Source of the DNA: Lysinibacillus odysseyi
GTDB taxonomy: Bacteria > Bacillota > Bacilli > Bacillales_A > Planococcaceae
Direction: 5' to 3'
Assembly: GCA_014595895.1 (NCBI GenBank)
Contig: JABUKB010000006.1
Span: 62,001-126,000 of the forward strand
DNA: 64,000 nucleotides
The stretch's first letter is position 1, and each line of letters opens with the position of its first letter. Made by a program: the position numbers and the translations under genes. Shown in pieces: positions 63,184-64,000 of the stretch. The notes beneath the pieces were generated by a model, which was not told where the DNA came from, searched no databases, and saw nothing but the letters and a program-made list of their open reading frames with translations.

Positions 63184-63209
63184 CTCACAACCTACACCAT
63201 CTCTATCCC

Positions 63210-64000
63210 CTACTCAACCGTCACAGACTTCGCCAAATTACGCGGTTTATCCACGTCACAACGACGGTGTAACGCTGCATAGTAGCTAATTAACTGTAAT
63301 GGCACTACTGATACAAGCGGTGTTAATAGTGGATGTACGCGAGGAATAATCAGTGTATCCCCGTCCTCTTCTAAGCCTTCCATCGCGATAATACAAGCGT
63401 TGGCGCCGCGCGCTACCACTTCCTTGACATTGCCGCGAATATTAAGCGCTACTTGCTCCTGTGTCACCAATGCAAATACCGGTGTACCCTCTTCGATCAA
63501 GGCAATCGTACCGTGCTTTAACTCGCCGCCAGCAAACCCTTCTGCTTGGATATAAGAGATTTCTTTTAGCTTTAAAGCACCCTCTAATGCCACGCAGAAG
63601 TCGATATTACGGCCAATGAAGAAGGCATTGCGTGCGATTTTTAAATAATCTTCCGCTATTTCCTCCATCACATCTTTCGCATCTACGATTGACTGAATGG
63701 CATTTGCCGCCAATCCTAGCTCTTGCTTCATATCAAAGTCTAATGCCACGCCACGTGCTTTCCCTGTTACGTAGGCAGCAATCGCTAATACTGCTACTTG
63801 CGCCACATAGGCTTTTGTCGAAGCCACAGCAATCTCTGGTCCGGCATGCAGTAATAATGTGTAATCTGATTCACGAGAAAGCGTAGAACCTGCAACATTC
63901 GTTACCGTTAATGTCGGGTGCCCCATTTCTGTAATCTTTACTAGCACTTGGCGGCTATCCGCTGTTTCACCAGATTGCGAGATAAAGATAAACAACGGCT
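63210..64000 (-). CDS. glmS: Glutamine--fructose-6-phosphate aminotransferase, C-terminal part (cut by window edge)
   Basis: The last 263 or so codons of GlmS, which makes glucosamine-6-phosphate for cell-wall synthesis. The reading covers the sugar isomerase domain: [69 protein letters not shown] and the end [13 protein letters not shown]. The gene continues past the right edge. Its C-terminal coding end is the sequence recognised by TnsD-type target selectors, which matters for the relic downstream. Confidence 0.96.
   Translation of the reverse strand, partial: PLFIFISQSGETADSRQVLVKITEMGHPTLTVTNVAGSTLSRESDYTLLLHAGPEIAVASTKAYVAQVAVLAIAAYVTGKARGVALDFDMKQELGLAANAIQSIVDAKDVMEEIAEDYLKIARNAFFIGRNIDFCVALEGALKLKEISYIQAEGFAGGELKHGTIALIEEGTPVFALVTQEQVALNIRGNVKEVVARGANACIIAMEGLEEDGDTLIIPRVHPLLTPLVSVVPLQLISYYAALHRRCDVDKPRNLAKSVTVE

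Larger units (their letters stand above)
62679..63209. other. Non-coding stretch downstream of glmS, Tn7-type attachment side
   Basis: No gene visible. Holds a 20-bp repeat (62834-62853), a hairpin (63073-63110) and the two 22-bp repeats (63140-63183) described separately. Confidence 0.5.

Overview
The window looks like chromosome of a low-GC, spore-forming Gram-positive bacterium of the Bacillales, most like the Lysinibacillus/Solibacillus group (Planococcaceae). The reasons are the strong AGGAGG-type ribosome binding sites, GTG/TTG starts, U-tailed hairpin terminators, a CotH spore-coat kinase gene beside a CotG-like repeat gene, SLH-domain cell-wall proteins and the housekeeping set (pepF, glmS, cobT, copA-copZ-csoR). 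The genus is inferred from general resemblance. I see no rRNA, tRNA or CRISPR array.

Layout. 1-11.4 kb: housekeeping and membrane genes (putP fragment, a methyltransferase, a DUF47 protein, an MMPL transporter, an MhqD-like hydrolase behind an MhqR-type operator, an AI-2E family permease, pepF, a chemotaxis receptor). 11.6-21.2 kb: a YebC-family regulator, then a probable extracellular glycan locus. That locus has a 1034-residue membrane-anchored glycosidase-like protein facing a four-gene operon: a paralogue of its N-terminal domain, a degenerate-GGDEF/receiver protein, a HEAT-like membrane protein and a processive GT2 synthase. 21.3-32.2 kb: compact single genes for phosphatase, lipid synthesis, RNA methylation, DNA repair (ogt, a DinB protein, a deoxyinosine-type glycosylase), cobT, DedA, NhaC and serine acetyltransferase. 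32.4-35.5 kb: sulfonate-type ABC importer preceded by an acetyltransferase. 35.7-40.5 kb: paired crcB fluoride channels, a Fra-like protein, and the copper operon csoR-copZ-copA with two CsoR-type operators. 40.6-44.7 kb: LysR/EamA divergent pair and a CoA-transferase.

45-50.2 kb: a sporulation-like region with a CotG-like Arg/Ser/Thr repeat protein divergent from cotH, an MscS channel and a His-rich MGQH-repeat protein. 50.4-53.2 kb: an SLH-NlpC/P60 wall hydrolase, a frame-broken relic and thpR. 53.6-57.6 kb: a TetR-centred regulon consisting of a deacetylase-family amidohydrolase, an NCS1 permease and a two-subunit SMR efflux pump. It carries related palindromes in both control regions. 57.6-63.2 kb: a patchy accessory region holding an IS1182-like fragment, a PLD-like enzyme, an alkaline phosphatase, a truncated YafY-type regulator and a decayed Tn7-like tnsA. 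It ends at the 3' end of glmS, the classical Tn7 attachment site, where two adjacent 22-bp repeats resemble a transposon end.

Best candidates for undescribed biology are the glycan locus (12.4-21.2 kb), the TetR/deacetylase/permease/SMR regulon (53.6-57.6 kb), the CotG/CotH-like pair with its large 12-residue repeat array, and the glmS-linked Tn7-like scar. Three families of short dispersed intergenic repeats are also present.
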